From positions 62,001-126,000 of the forward strand of contig JAFEEY010000031.1 in the NCBI GenBank assembly GCA_018240865.1: a stretch of DNA of 64,000 bases. The letters are read 5' to 3'. Numbering within the stretch: the stretch's first letter is position 1; each line of letters begins with the position of its first letter. The stretch is from Pseudomonadota bacterium. Lineage in GTDB: Bacteria; Pseudomonadota; Alphaproteobacteria; Sphingomonadales; Sphingomonadaceae. The notes beneath the pieces were generated by a model. That model had not been told where the DNA came from. It searched no databases and saw nothing but the letters and a program-made list of their open reading frames with translations. The position numbers and the translations under genes were made by a program. Shown here one piece after another: positions 1 to 9,198 of the stretch.

Positions 1-2292
1 TATTCGCAGCGCGCCGAGCAGATCAACGCCCATGCCGCGGAACACGGGTTTGAGGGGCAAGCCATGCGCCGCGTCTCCTTCTTCGCGACGCGTAAGGCGA
101 AGGAGAAGGTCGGGCTGGAAGAGTTGCGCGACCAATGGCGGGCGCGAGCCGAGCCTTATCGTGAGGAATTGGACCAACTTCAGTCCGCCGCCCGTCAGCG
201 TGGCGAACGGACGATCGAGACCGATCCGGGCGTTGCCCGCCGCGCCGCCCTGTTCGGCATCCGTCAAAGCGAGACGCGCGAAGCGGTCAACAATATCGGG
301 CGGCTCTATCGCACCGCGCTCGCATCGCATGTGGGCGAGGTTCGCTTCGGCGATGTGCGGCCGCTGTTCGACGTGCAGGAATCCAATCGGAAGCTGCTCG
401 TCACCGTGCGACAGACCGGCGATCAACCGCTCCCGCGCGGACGTACATCACGCCGGACCGCGAAACTCGAACTCGCCCTGTCGGAACATCTTTCGCTCGC
501 AATGGGCGACGCCTCTCCGGCCGCAAGCCGTGAACGCCTTTCGGAAGTCGCCATGGCGCAAGGACTCACATCCGACCAGACCGCGGCGCTGATCGCGATC
601 GGCAGCAGCACCAACCGGGCGGTCGGCGTTCACGGTGTCGGCGGTGCGGGCAAATCGACCTTGGTCCGCGCATTGGTCGAGGCGACGAGCGACGATCATA
701 TCACGCTCGCGCTTGCGCCGACCTCCTCGGCGGCCGCGGAACTCGGGCAGAAAGCGGGCATCGAATCCCGGACGCTCGCCTCGCTCCTCGCGAGCGGCGG
801 CCATAACATCACCGACAGGCATATTCTCGTGCTGGACGAAGCCGGCCAGCTTGGCAACCGGCAGGCGCTGCGCGTGCTGGAGATCAGCCGCGCCACCGGC
901 GCGCGGCTCATATTTCTCGGCGACAACAAGCAAACCGGCGCGATCGAACAGGGCAAGGCCTATTGGCTGCTCCAGCAGCTGGGGCTGCCGACCAGCCAGC
1001 TCAAGGAATCCCTGCGCCAGAAAACCGGCTCCGCGAGGGAAGCCGCGGATATGGCGCGCAAGGGCGACTATGTCGCCTCGCTTGCAGCGCTCGACCGTGT
1101 GACCACCGGGGAAAGCGCGGAGAACCTTGCCAGGGCGATGGTCGCCGACTGGACTCGCCTGAACCCGGAGACGCGCACCGACACCAATATCCTCGTCCTC
1201 GACAATGCAACCCGCCTGATCGTGAACAGCCATATCCGGGAGGTGCTGAAGCGCGAGGGTACGGTCGCGGCGGAGGACCATCGGCTCGAGGTGCTGACGC
1301 CTGCCGGGATGACCGACCAGGAAAAGCAGATGGCGCGCTTCTACAGCGAAGGCCAAGTGCTGAAGTTCTCGCGCGACAATCCGGGGCTGGGGATCGCTCG
1401 AGACGCCGACTATCGCGTCGTCGGAATCAGTCGGAACAACCATGGCCGGCAGGTCGTGCGTCTTGCGGACGAGCATGGCCGCATCATCGATTGGCGTCCG
1501 GGGCTCGGCAAGGCGGCCCATGTCAACGTGTTCCTGAACGAGAACCGCCAGATCTCTGAGGGCGATCGGATCCAATGGCGGCTGCTCAACAAGGAGATCG
1601 ATGTCAAGAATGCCGAGCGCGGCACCGTCCTGACGCTCGACGGTCCCATCGCGACCATCAAATGGGATCGGGGCGATCGCGTCCAGCAAGTCGACCTGTC
1701 GGTCCACCGGACCTGGGATCATGGCTATGCCGAGACCGTCTATTCCGCGCAGTCCAAGACTTATGCCCGCGTCTATGTGCTGGCCCCCGTGGAATCGGGT
1801 CTGGTCAATGGCCAGAACTATTACACCGCCATCACCCGCGCCGCTTTTGGCGTGAAGCTCTGGACCGAAGATCAGGAGCGCCTTGCGGCCAAGCTCGCGA
1901 CGCGCTCCGGCGAGAAGACCTCTTCGCTCGAAGGGCTTGGCCGGATCAAGGCCGACAGCCACAAGGTTCGCGGCGCGCGTCATAAGGACCGGCACGACCG
2001 CTCCCGCGAAGATAATGCGCGCGAACGGGACGCTCGCAAAGCCGAGCGAGAGCAGCGAGAGCGCGATCGAGCGCAGCGTGACGAGCGCCCACGCGGCTTT
2101 GCGGAGATCCTTGCTGGCCGCGCGCAGGGCGTCGCCTCGCTGGTCGATCGCTTCTTGCGCGACACCATCGACCGCGACCGCGTCCACGCGGCGCAGGCGC
2201 CCGATCGCGTCGACCTTCCTCAGCATGTTCAACAGCCCGAGCCCCAGCCGCACCATGATCATGGCGGTCAGGGTGGCGGACACGACCGATAG
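1..2292 (+). CDS. traI: MobF-type conjugative relaxase/helicase (TraI/TraA-like), 3' part
   Basis: The frame is open from base 1, so the gene begins upstream and its relaxase domain lies outside the window. The visible part is a superfamily 1 (RecD2/TraI-type) helicase. It has a Walker A motif GVGGAGKST (about nt 634-660), a Walker B-like LVLDEAGQLG, and FLGDNKQTGAI resembling helicase motif III. A UvrD-like C-terminal segment ends in YYTAITRA. The tail is a highly charged Arg/Asp/Glu-rich stretch. Such proteins nick oriT and unwind the transferred strand in the donor. The next gene starts 10 bp downstream, with a ribosome binding site beginning at this stop codon. Family assignment is firm; the exact name (TraI or TraA) depends on nomenclature. 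Confidence 0.9.
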   Translation, partial: YSQRAEQINAHAAEHGFEGQAMRRVSFFATRKAKEKVGLEELRDQWRARAEPYREELDQLQSAARQRGERTIETDPGVARRAALFGIRQSETREAVNNIGRLYRTALASHVGEVRFGDVRPLFDVQESNRKLLVTVRQTGDQPLPRGRTSRRTAKLELALSEHLSLAMGDASPAASRERLSEVAMAQGLTSDQTAALIAIGSSTNRAVGVHGVGGAGKSTLVRALVEATSDDHITLALAPTSSAAAELGQKAGIESRTLASLLASGGHNITDRHILVLDEAGQLGNRQALRVLEISRATGARLIFLGDNKQTGAIEQGKAYWLLQQLGLPTSQLKESLRQKTGSAREAADMARKGDYVASLAALDRVTTGESAENLARAMVADWTRLNPETRTDTNILVLDNATRLIVNSHIREVLKREGTVAAEDHRLEVLTPAGMTDQEKQMARFYSEGQVLKFSRDNPGLGIARDADYRVVGISRNNHGRQVVRLADEHGRIIDWRPGLGKAAHVNVFLNENRQISEGDRIQWRLLNKEIDVKNAERGTVLTLDGPIATIKWDRGDRVQQVDLSVHRTWDHGYAETVYSAQSKTYARVYVLAPVESGLVNGQNYYTAITRAAFGVKLWTEDQERLAAKLATRSGEKTSSLEGLGRIKADSHKVRGARHKDRHDRSREDNARERDARKAEREQRERDRAQRDERPRGFAEILAGRAQGVASLVDRFLRDTIDRDRVHAAQAPDRVDLPQHVQQPEPQPHHDHGGQGGGHDR

Positions 2293-2302
2293 GAGAAACC
2301 TC

Positions 2303-2893
2303 ATGAACCTTGCGCTTATCCTGATCCTCTGCGCCGCGATGCTGGCGCTCGCCTATCGCCATTATCGGGTCCCGATCCGCCATCGCTGGCGACGGCGACA
2401 GGCGCGCGCGATGTGCGAGCAACTGCGCGGGCGCGATCGCAACCAGCCCGCCGGAATCCATTATGCGCGATTGCGCGCCATGGACCCGCTGGCGTTTGAG
2501 GAATTGCTGCTGGAGGCTTTCGAGCGGCGCGGGCACCGGGTCATCCGCAATAGCCGATACACCGGCGATGGCGGCGTTGACGGGGAGGTCGTTATCGCCG
2601 GTGAGCGCTGGCTGATTCAGGCGAAACGCTATCGCGACATCATCAAACCCGAGCATGTACGGGATTTCGCGCTGCTCTGTGCTATCCGGCAGCAACGCGG
2701 ATTGTTCATCCATACAGGCCGGACCGGCGGTATGAGCCGAACAGCCGTTGATGGCTCCGCCAGCATCGAGATCGTATCGGGACAGCGTCTCCTCGCCCTG
2801 TTGACCGGAGCGCCGTTCCAACTGGATGAGATGCCATCGCGCCGCGGTAACGATCCCGGTCCTTACGGCCATTGCGATCGGACTCCGAAATGA
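2303..2893 (+). CDS. Membrane-anchored Mrr-like restriction endonuclease-fold protein
   Basis: The ATG at 2303 follows AGGAGAAACC, a good ribosome binding site. Residues 1-17 form one hydrophobic segment followed by a very basic stretch, which suggests an N-in membrane anchor. The rest is an Mrr_cat-type PD-(D/E)xK nuclease domain: DPLAFEELLLEAFERRGH, then GDGGVDGEV with the acidic residue, then WLIQAKRY with the Q-x-K catalytic pattern. Mrr nucleases usually cut modified DNA, but anchored relatives are common in transfer loci and may act on or protect transferred DNA. It sits between the relaxase and a transglycosylase, and its stop overlaps the next start (ATGA at 2890). Role in transfer versus restriction is undecided. 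Confidence 0.8.
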   Translation: MNLALILILCAAMLALAYRHYRVPIRHRWRRRQARAMCEQLRGRDRNQPAGIHYARLRAMDPLAFEELLLEAFERRGHRVIRNSRYTGDGGVDGEVVIAGERWLIQAKRYRDIIKPEHVRDFALLCAIRQQRGLFIHTGRTGGMSRTAVDGSASIEIVSGQRLLALLTGAPFQLDEMPSRRGNDPGPYGHCDRTPK

Positions 2894-3483
2894 GCGCGCG
2901 TCGATCCTGGATCGCTTGCAGGGCGAATCTCCGCACCATGCTCACGGTCATTGTGATCCTTTCGGCCGTGCCGGCATCCGCACCCGCGCTGGCGAAACAT
3001 GCTCCGCCGAGCGAGGCTGCCGAGATTGCCCGCTGCATCCGTATCGCAGCGCGGGGATACAACTGGCTCGAAAAGACACTTTGGGGCCTGCGTGCCCAGG
3101 AAGCAGGATGGCTTGGCGCGGAGGTTGCCAATAGCAACGGCACGCACGATCTCGGGCCGCTCCAGATCAACAGCTGGTGGGTGCCGCGCATCGCGCGTCT
3201 GATCGGCAGGCCAGAACATCAAGTTCGGGATTGGCTGCGCGACGACGCCTGTTTCAATGCGGACGTCGCTCGCTGGATCTTTCTTTCAGCCCTCGATGCG
3301 ACCGGCGACTATTGGAAGGCGGTCGGTGCCTATCATAGCCCTACGACATGGCGGCAGCGCGCCTATGCAGCCAAGGTGGCGCTTCATATGCGCGCGCGAT
3401 TCGGCGCGGACGCATTTGCGACGAGAAGTGAAAAAATGGGAGCGGTGATGGACAGGACCGCCGCTTCCGCCCGTCAGCGCTGA
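2890..3483 (+). CDS. Lytic transglycosylase (VirB1/TrbN-like), exported
   Basis: I chose the ATG at 2890 because it overlaps the upstream stop (ATGA), which implies translational coupling; a frame start at 2872 is possible. Residues about 15-36 are a signal peptide (ILSAVPASAPALAKH). The SLT domain has a glutamate in WGLRAQEAGW as the likely catalytic acid and the signature DLGPLQINSWW. Later residues include DDACFNADVARWIF and GAYHSPT, also typical of the fold. Such enzymes open the murein so that the conjugation machine can be assembled. Length (197 aa) fits a single-domain enzyme. It closes the left transfer segment; the next 480 bp are non-coding. Confidence 0.85.
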   Translation: MSARRSWIACRANLRTMLTVIVILSAVPASAPALAKHAPPSEAAEIARCIRIAARGYNWLEKTLWGLRAQEAGWLGAEVANSNGTHDLGPLQINSWWVPRIARLIGRPEHQVRDWLRDDACFNADVARWIFLSALDATGDYWKAVGAYHSPTTWRQRAYAAKVALHMRARFGADAFATRSEKMGAVMDRTAASARQR

Positions 3484-3962
3484 CATGTCGACGAAGGACA
3501 TGAGTCGGAAACTCGATCTCCGTGGGTTTAAGCTTGGACCGGATCGACGGTTCTGCGATCCCGCAAACAAATGGGTTCAAAATGGTGGTTTCTTGACGTC
3601 ATGGACATCTTGGAATTTCTATTAAAACACTGAAAATGATAATTGTTTTACCCGATCACAGTTGATCCGATTACATCGGGATCGATTTTCATGCCGCGGC
3701 GGCGGCGGAGCATGGTGATTGCCGATTGACAAGAGATTGATTGCGTTCAAGGATTTTCGGTCGGGCGCCATCGTGCGACCGACGACGGGGCCGGGGGACG
3801 CATGTATTCGAGTTTGAGTTACGGGGGCGTAAATTGTTGTTTTTCCAAAATTGCGCAGCGGAAGCCGAGCCTTTTTCCCCTTTCATCCGATAGCGACAAA
3901 GACTCTCCCGGCCTTGGGATCGCAGCGAGCAGTCATCGGGCCTGCTCGGGACAGCGACGGTA
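3484..3962. other. Intergenic region with an AT-rich core at the left edge of the cargo
   Basis: No convincing gene is visible. Bases about 3590-3660 are much richer in A+T than the surroundings, and this stretch probably holds the promoter for the type I secretion operon. I cannot fix -35 and -10 boxes with confidence. The junction between transfer genes and cargo must lie in or near this stretch. Confidence 0.5.
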
Positions 3963-5642
3963 ATGAAAATGCTCGGCGCGCGTCAGCGGGCATATGTTGG
4001 CCTGGGTCTGATACTGATCTCTGCGGGCCCGCAGCCATTGTTGTGGGCGCGCGAGCCAGCGCGCCTCAGTCATGCCCATGATGCTTATCCGGACCCGCAA
4101 CTTCCGTTCGACGATGTCGAAGCCGAGGAATCCGCGACCGACAGTCTGGCGACCGCGATCGCCGACACGCTCGCCTCGAACCCGGACCTTGCCGCACGGC
4201 GTTATGATCTGCGCGCCATCGACGACGAAATCGGCATCGCCCTGTCCGGTATCCGGCCCACGGTCGATGCCCAGGTGTCCGGGAATTACGACTATATCAT
4301 TCCCGGAACCATCACCCAGTCCGGCAGGCCGCTGTCCGACCGGCTGAACGATCCGCACATCCAGCGCAACGCGGTTGCAACCCAGATTATCGCCACGCAG
4401 CCGATCACCACGGGCGGGCGGGTGCGCAGCGCGACCAACGCGGCAATCGCCGCGAGTGCCGCGGGACGAGAATCGCTCCGGGGGGTAGAGGGCGACGTTC
4501 TTGTCGCCCTGATCGCGGCCTATTGCGACGTCCGGCGCGATACCCGTGCGCTCGCGATCCGGCAGAAGAATGTCCGGATATTGGAGGCCACGCTGGACGA
4601 GGTGGTTGCGCGCCGGGACGCGGGCGAACTCACGCGAACCGACATCGCGCAGGCCGAGACGCAGCTTCAGGCGGCGCGAGTGCAGCTCAATGGCGCCGAA
4701 GCCCAGCTCGAGGCGAGCCGGGCGCAGTTTGTCGCTATTGTCGGCCGCGAACCCGGGACGCTCGCTGCCGAGCCCGATCTTCCGCATTTGCCGGGTAGCG
4801 CGGACGAAGCCTTTGCTCTGGCCGAGTTGTCCAATCCCGATCTCGCCGCCGCAATGGCTACCGAGCGGGCATCGCGGGCACGGATCGCGGCGGCACAGGC
4901 CGAGGGCAATCCGACATTGTCGGTCCAGGGCTTGGCCGGGACCAACGGGCCTGCCAGCCCGTTCGACCGCCGCGAGCATGACGTAACCTTCACGGGCCGT
5001 GCGACGCTGACGATCCCGCTTCTCGCCGGCGGACGGGTTCGCTCGCAGGTGGCGCAGGCGCGCAACCGCCAGAGCGCCGACCTTCTGCGCATCGAAGCTA
5101 CGCGCCGACAGGTGATTCAGGCGGTGATCGGGGCGTGGAACCAGTGGGTCACCGCCGAGCGGAACATGGAGGCGCAGGCGCTTCAGCTGAAAGCCGCGCG
5201 CATCTATTATGACGGCACCTTCGAGGAATATCGCGAAGGCCTCCGTTCGACCTTCGACGTACTCTATGCGCAGAATTCATTGCGCGAGACCGAGGTTGCG
5301 CTGCTGGGAAGCAAGCGCGACCGCTATGTCGCGCAGGCAGCACTGCTGCGCCAGCTCGGCCAGCTTGAGGCGGGCAAGCTGATGGTCGCGGGACCAGTTT
5401 ATGATCCGGCTGCCTATGCCAGGAAGGCGGCGTCGCGTGGCGCGCTCCCGACCGATGTAGTTTTTCGGACCATTGATAGTCTCGGCGCGCCGCCGGCGAA
5501 GCCTCAGCGTATCGAATGGCCGGCGCGAGGCGCGAACCCCGAACTCACGCCGCCGGCGCCGGCGGCATCTCAGGAAAAGGAACTGATCCAGCATGGTCCG
5601 CAGGGTGTCGCCCAGCCCGCGAAAGCGGAGCAGCCCCAATGA
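3963..5642 (+). CDS. TolC-family outer membrane efflux protein of a type I secretion system
   Basis: The 559-aa product starts with a signal-like N-terminus (basic residues, then VGLGLILISAG). It shows the two-fold outer-membrane-factor pattern: long helical stretches rich in Ala, Gln, Arg and Glu, with repeated motifs of the type RRDAGELTRTDIAQAETQL and YREGLRSTFDVLYAQNSL. These match the TolC coiled-coil hairpins. The C-terminal 70 residues are Pro/Ala-rich and probably unstructured in the periplasm. The stop overlaps the ABC transporter start (ATGA at 5639), and transporter and adaptor follow, so this is the outer membrane channel of a dedicated exporter. ATG at 3963 and ATG at 3969 are both possible starts. 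Confidence 0.9.
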   Translation: MKMLGARQRAYVGLGLILISAGPQPLLWAREPARLSHAHDAYPDPQLPFDDVEAEESATDSLATAIADTLASNPDLAARRYDLRAIDDEIGIALSGIRPTVDAQVSGNYDYIIPGTITQSGRPLSDRLNDPHIQRNAVATQIIATQPITTGGRVRSATNAAIAASAAGRESLRGVEGDVLVALIAAYCDVRRDTRALAIRQKNVRILEATLDEVVARRDAGELTRTDIAQAETQLQAARVQLNGAEAQLEASRAQFVAIVGREPGTLAAEPDLPHLPGSADEAFALAELSNPDLAAAMATERASRARIAAAQAEGNPTLSVQGLAGTNGPASPFDRREHDVTFTGRATLTIPLLAGGRVRSQVAQARNRQSADLLRIEATRRQVIQAVIGAWNQWVTAERNMEAQALQLKAARIYYDGTFEEYREGLRSTFDVLYAQNSLRETEVALLGSKRDRYVAQAALLRQLGQLEAGKLMVAGPVYDPAAYARKAASRGALPTDVVFRTIDSLGAPPAKPQRIEWPARGANPELTPPAPAASQEKELIQHGPQGVAQPAKAEQPQ

Positions 5643-7807
5643 ACCCTGAGACGATGGAACCACCTGTCGCCGGCGACCGCGACGATAGCGGGTTGATCGC
5701 TTATGCGACGATCCTCGCGCTGCACCGGATTGCGGTCGACCCGAACCAGCTCCGTCACGGCGTGGGCCACGACCGAGCGGTCGACGCTGATGATCTGAAG
5801 CGCATCGCCAAGCGCCAGGACGAGGTGCGCGCCAAATCGGTTCGCTCGACCTGGGAGAAGCTCAAGCAGACGCCGTTGCCTGCGATGGCGAACGGACCCG
5901 CCGGATGGTTCATCATCGCGCGGGTCAGTGAAGAGGAAGCGCTGATCCAGCCGCCCTGCCGGAGCAGCGAAGGCGTCCAGCCGCAGGTAATGAAGATCGA
6001 CAGGAGTGCGCTCGAGGCAATGTGGTCGGGCGAACTTCTGCTCGTCACGACGCGCGAGGGCATCGGCGGCGTGACGCGCGCGTTCGACGTGTCGTGGTTT
6101 ATCCCGCAGATCGTCAAATATCGCCGGCTCATCGGCGAGGTGTTGATGGTGACGCTCTGCATCAACCTCCTGGGCCTCGCCTCGCCGCTCTTCTTTCAGA
6201 ATGTTATCGACAAGGTGCTCGTCCACAACACGCTCGACACGCTGACGATCCTGGTCATCGGCTTTGGCGTCGTATCGATCTGGGAGACGCTGTTCGGATG
6301 GCTCCGTACACGACTTTATTCCGAGACGAGCCAGAAGATCGATGTCGAGCTGGGCGCGAAGCTATTCCGGCACCTGCTCGGCCTCAACCTCGCTTATTTC
6401 GAGGCGCGGCGCGTCGGCGACGTCGCGATGCGGGTGCGCCAGCTCGAAACGATCCGCGAATTCCTCACCAACGCCTCGCTGAGCGTCCTCGTCGACCCGC
6501 TGTTCACGATCGTGTTCCTCGTCGTGATGTGGTTCTATTCGGTGAAGCTCTTCATCATCGCGGTGCTCGCGATCCCTTGCTATGTCGCGGTCGCGATCTT
6601 CATCACTGGCCCGCTGCGCGCGCGGATCGAGGAGAAGTTCGAGCGATCGGCCGCGAACAATGCGCTGCTCATTGAAAGCATCGGCGGCATCCAGACGGTG
6701 AAGGCGGGGGCGGTCGAGCCGCAGTGGCAGGACCGCTGGGAACGCCAGCTCGCCGGTTACAGCTTCGCGTCGCAAAAGGTCATCAACCTCGGGAATACCG
6801 GCAGCCAGCTGATCCAGCTGATCTCGAAGATCAACATGGTGCTGATCCTCTATTTCGGGGCGAAGGCGGTGATCGACAAGGATATGACTGTCGGCGCGCT
6901 CGTCGCCTTCAACATGTTCGCGCAGCGCGTCTCGGGGCCGGTCATCCGCATGGCGCAGCTCTGGCAGGACTTCCAGCAGGTCCGCATCGCGATCGAGCGG
7001 CTCGGCGACGTGCTCAACCAGCCGGTCGAGCCGGGAACCGGAAGCCGCGTTGCGCTTCCATCGCTCAAGGGCGAGGTGCGGTTCGAGGGCGTGAAGTTCC
7101 GCTATGGGCTCGAAGGGCCGTGGACGCTCGACGATATCGACCTCGCTGTGCCGGCGGGTACGACGCTCGGCATCGTTGGTTCGTCGGGGTCGGGTAAGTC
7201 GACGCTGACCAAGTTGCTCCAGCGCATGTACGTGCCGGCAGGGGGCCGGGTGCTGATCGATGGCGTCGATATCGCGCAGATCGATCCCGCTTGGCTTCGC
7301 CGACAGATCGGTGTCGTGCTCCAGGAAAACCTGCTGTTCAACCGCTCGATCCGTGAGAATATCGCGCTCGCCAATCCCGCCATGCCGCTCGAACATGTGA
7401 TGGCGGCAGCCGAGCTTGCCGGCGCGCACGAGTTCATCGTCAAGCTGCCGCAGGGCTATGACACGCCCGTCGAAGAGCGCGGTACGAACCTGTCGGGCGG
7501 TCAGCGCCAGCGTCTCGCGATTGCACGCGCGCTCGTGACCCAGCCGCGCATCCTGATCCTCGACGAGGCAACCAGCGCGCTCGATGCCGAGAGCGAAGAA
7601 ATCATCCAGCGCAACCTCAAGGCGATTTCGGCGGGCCGCACCGTGATCATCATCGCGCACCGGCTGTCGGCGGTGCGCCAGTGTGACAATCTGATCGCGC
7701 TCGAACGCGGGTTGATCGTCGAGCGTGGGACGCATGAGGAACTGCTGAGGGCCGGGGGACGCTATGCCGATCTCCACCGGCGCCAGAGCGGGGGGATTCC
7801 GGCATGA
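5639..7807 (+). CDS. HlyB-like type I secretion ABC transporter with inactive C39-like domain
   Basis: The start at 5639 overlaps the tolC stop, giving 722 aa. Residues about 15-130 have the layout of a C39 peptidase-like domain, but the catalytic Cys is absent (DDSGLIAYATILALH where a peptidase has Asp-Cys-Gly). This is the HlyB condition: a docking domain rather than a peptidase, so the substrate should have a C-terminal, not a double-glycine, signal. A six-helix membrane domain follows. The ATPase domain has Walker A GSSGSGKST, signature LSGGQRQRLAIARAL, Walker B ILILDEATSALD and the switch His in IIAHRLS. It powers export from cytosol to outside with the flanking TolC and HlyD partners. 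Confidence 0.93.
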   Translation: MNPETMEPPVAGDRDDSGLIAYATILALHRIAVDPNQLRHGVGHDRAVDADDLKRIAKRQDEVRAKSVRSTWEKLKQTPLPAMANGPAGWFIIARVSEEEALIQPPCRSSEGVQPQVMKIDRSALEAMWSGELLLVTTREGIGGVTRAFDVSWFIPQIVKYRRLIGEVLMVTLCINLLGLASPLFFQNVIDKVLVHNTLDTLTILVIGFGVVSIWETLFGWLRTRLYSETSQKIDVELGAKLFRHLLGLNLAYFEARRVGDVAMRVRQLETIREFLTNASLSVLVDPLFTIVFLVVMWFYSVKLFIIAVLAIPCYVAVAIFITGPLRARIEEKFERSAANNALLIESIGGIQTVKAGAVEPQWQDRWERQLAGYSFASQKVINLGNTGSQLIQLISKINMVLILYFGAKAVIDKDMTVGALVAFNMFAQRVSGPVIRMAQLWQDFQQVRIAIERLGDVLNQPVEPGTGSRVALPSLKGEVRFEGVKFRYGLEGPWTLDDIDLAVPAGTTLGIVGSSGSGKSTLTKLLQRMYVPAGGRVLIDGVDIAQIDPAWLRRQIGVVLQENLLFNRSIRENIALANPAMPLEHVMAAAELAGAHEFIVKLPQGYDTPVEERGTNLSGGQRQRLAIARALVTQPRILILDEATSALDAESEEIIQRNLKAISAGRTVIIIAHRLSAVRQCDNLIALERGLIVERGTHEELLRAGGRYADLHRRQSGGIPA

Positions 7808-9198
7808 GCGGCTGGCGTCATCATTGGGATGTGCTGAAAGAAGCGATCCGCGCCGATCGCGAGCGCGCCAAGGCGTTCATTCCGACCACGGAGGCTGACT
7901 TCCTGCCTGCGGCGCTGGAAGTCGCAGAGCGGCCGGTGTCACCGACTGCGCGGGTCACCGCCTGGGTGCTGATGATTGGGCTCGCGATCACGATCGTCTG
8001 GACCGTGTTCGGACGTGTCGATGTCGTTGCTTCGGCGCCGGGGACGCTGATTCCAACGGGCAATATCAAGCTGGTCCAGTCACCGGGCGCGGGCGTGGTT
8101 CGCGCCATCTATGTTCGCAATGGCGATTTTGTCCGCAAGGGCCAGCCCCTGCTCGATCTCGATCCGACCATCGTGGGCGCCGATCTCGCTGCGGCCGAAA
8201 AGGCGCTGGCTACGGCCGAACTCGACATCGCGCGCAGCCGGGCAATCGCCGATGCTTTGGCAGGGAGGGGGCTTCATTTCGCGGCGCCTGCGGGCACATC
8301 CCCGGAGATTGCCGATACCCAGCGTCGACTGATCGCGGCGCAGCTCGCGGAGATTGAGGCATCGGCCGCGAGCCTCGCCTCGGCGCGGGCGACTGCACTC
8401 TCCGACGCCAATGCCGCGCGCGCCAACGCGGCGCGGCTCGCCGATACGGTGCCGATCCTCGATCGCCAGATTGATCGGATGAACCGGCTCGATGCCAAGG
8501 GCTATGCGCCTGGTCAGCGATTGCTCGAACTGGAGCGGCAGCGGCGAGCCGAAGCGGGCGAGCGCGAAGTTGCCCTGACCCAGATCACACGCGGTGAAGC
8601 CGAAGCGCGCAAAGCGAGCGACCAGATCCGCGAGACGCGCGAGACGGCGCTCCGAACCGCGCTCGCCGATCTTGCCAAGGCGGAAGGCGAGGCAATCCTG
8701 CGCCGTGAGGAAGTGACCAAGGCTCGGCAGATGAATCGTTTCCAGCGCCTCGTGGCGCCGGTCGACGGCACGGTGCAGAGCCTCGAAGTGCATACGGTCG
8801 GCGGTGTCGTCGAAGCCGCGAAGCCGCTGATGACGGTGATCCCGGCGCGGGGCGCGCTCGAAGTCCAGGCGAAGGTGCTGAACAAGGATGTCGGTTTTGT
8901 CCGCGCGGGGCAGGAAGCCGCGGTGAAGCTCGAAGCCTTCTCGTTTACCCGCTATGGCGCAGTGCCCGGACGCGTGCGCTCGGTCAGTCGCGACGCAGTG
9001 CAGGATAAGGATCTGGGCCTTGTCTATATGGTCACGGTCACGCTCGACCGGAGCTTCGTCGATGCGGATGGGCGTCGCTATGCCTTGTCGCCTGGCCTTG
9101 CCGCTACAGTGGATGTGAAGACCGGAACCCGACGGATCGTCAGCTATCTGCTCAGTCCGATTCAGACGAGCATCAGCCAAGCAGGGAGAGAGCGATGA
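7804..9198 (+). CDS. HlyD-family membrane fusion (adaptor) protein of the type I secretion system
   Basis: The 464-aa protein overlaps the transporter stop by ATGA. It has an N-terminal cytoplasmic stretch of about 50 residues and one membrane helix (VLMIGLAITIVWTVFG). A lipoyl-like half-motif follows (PGAGVVRAIYVRNGDFVRKGQPLLDLD), then a long Ala/Arg/Glu coiled coil. The second lipoyl half and beta-barrel carry the HlyD signature region near RLVAPVDGTVQSLEVHTVGGVV. It bridges the inner-membrane ABC transporter and TolC. Its own stop overlaps the next gene, so the exporter genes appear to be one transcription unit. Confidence 0.93.
   Translation: MSGWRHHWDVLKEAIRADRERAKAFIPTTEADFLPAALEVAERPVSPTARVTAWVLMIGLAITIVWTVFGRVDVVASAPGTLIPTGNIKLVQSPGAGVVRAIYVRNGDFVRKGQPLLDLDPTIVGADLAAAEKALATAELDIARSRAIADALAGRGLHFAAPAGTSPEIADTQRRLIAAQLAEIEASAASLASARATALSDANAARANAARLADTVPILDRQIDRMNRLDAKGYAPGQRLLELERQRRAEAGEREVALTQITRGEAEARKASDQIRETRETALRTALADLAKAEGEAILRREEVTKARQMNRFQRLVAPVDGTVQSLEVHTVGGVVEAAKPLMTVIPARGALEVQAKVLNKDVGFVRAGQEAAVKLEAFSFTRYGAVPGRVRSVSRDAVQDKDLGLVYMVTVTLDRSFVDADGRRYALSPGLAATVDVKTGTRRIVSYLLSPIQTSISQAGRER

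Noticed and set aside
448-2304. 618-codon open frame on the minus strand opposite the relaxase
   Set aside because: It is a GC-rich antisense shadow; the plus strand carries clear helicase motifs and the minus product shows none.
5639-6030. Active C39 bacteriocin-processing peptidase in the ABC transporter
   Set aside because: The catalytic Cys motif is absent; the domain is HlyB-like.
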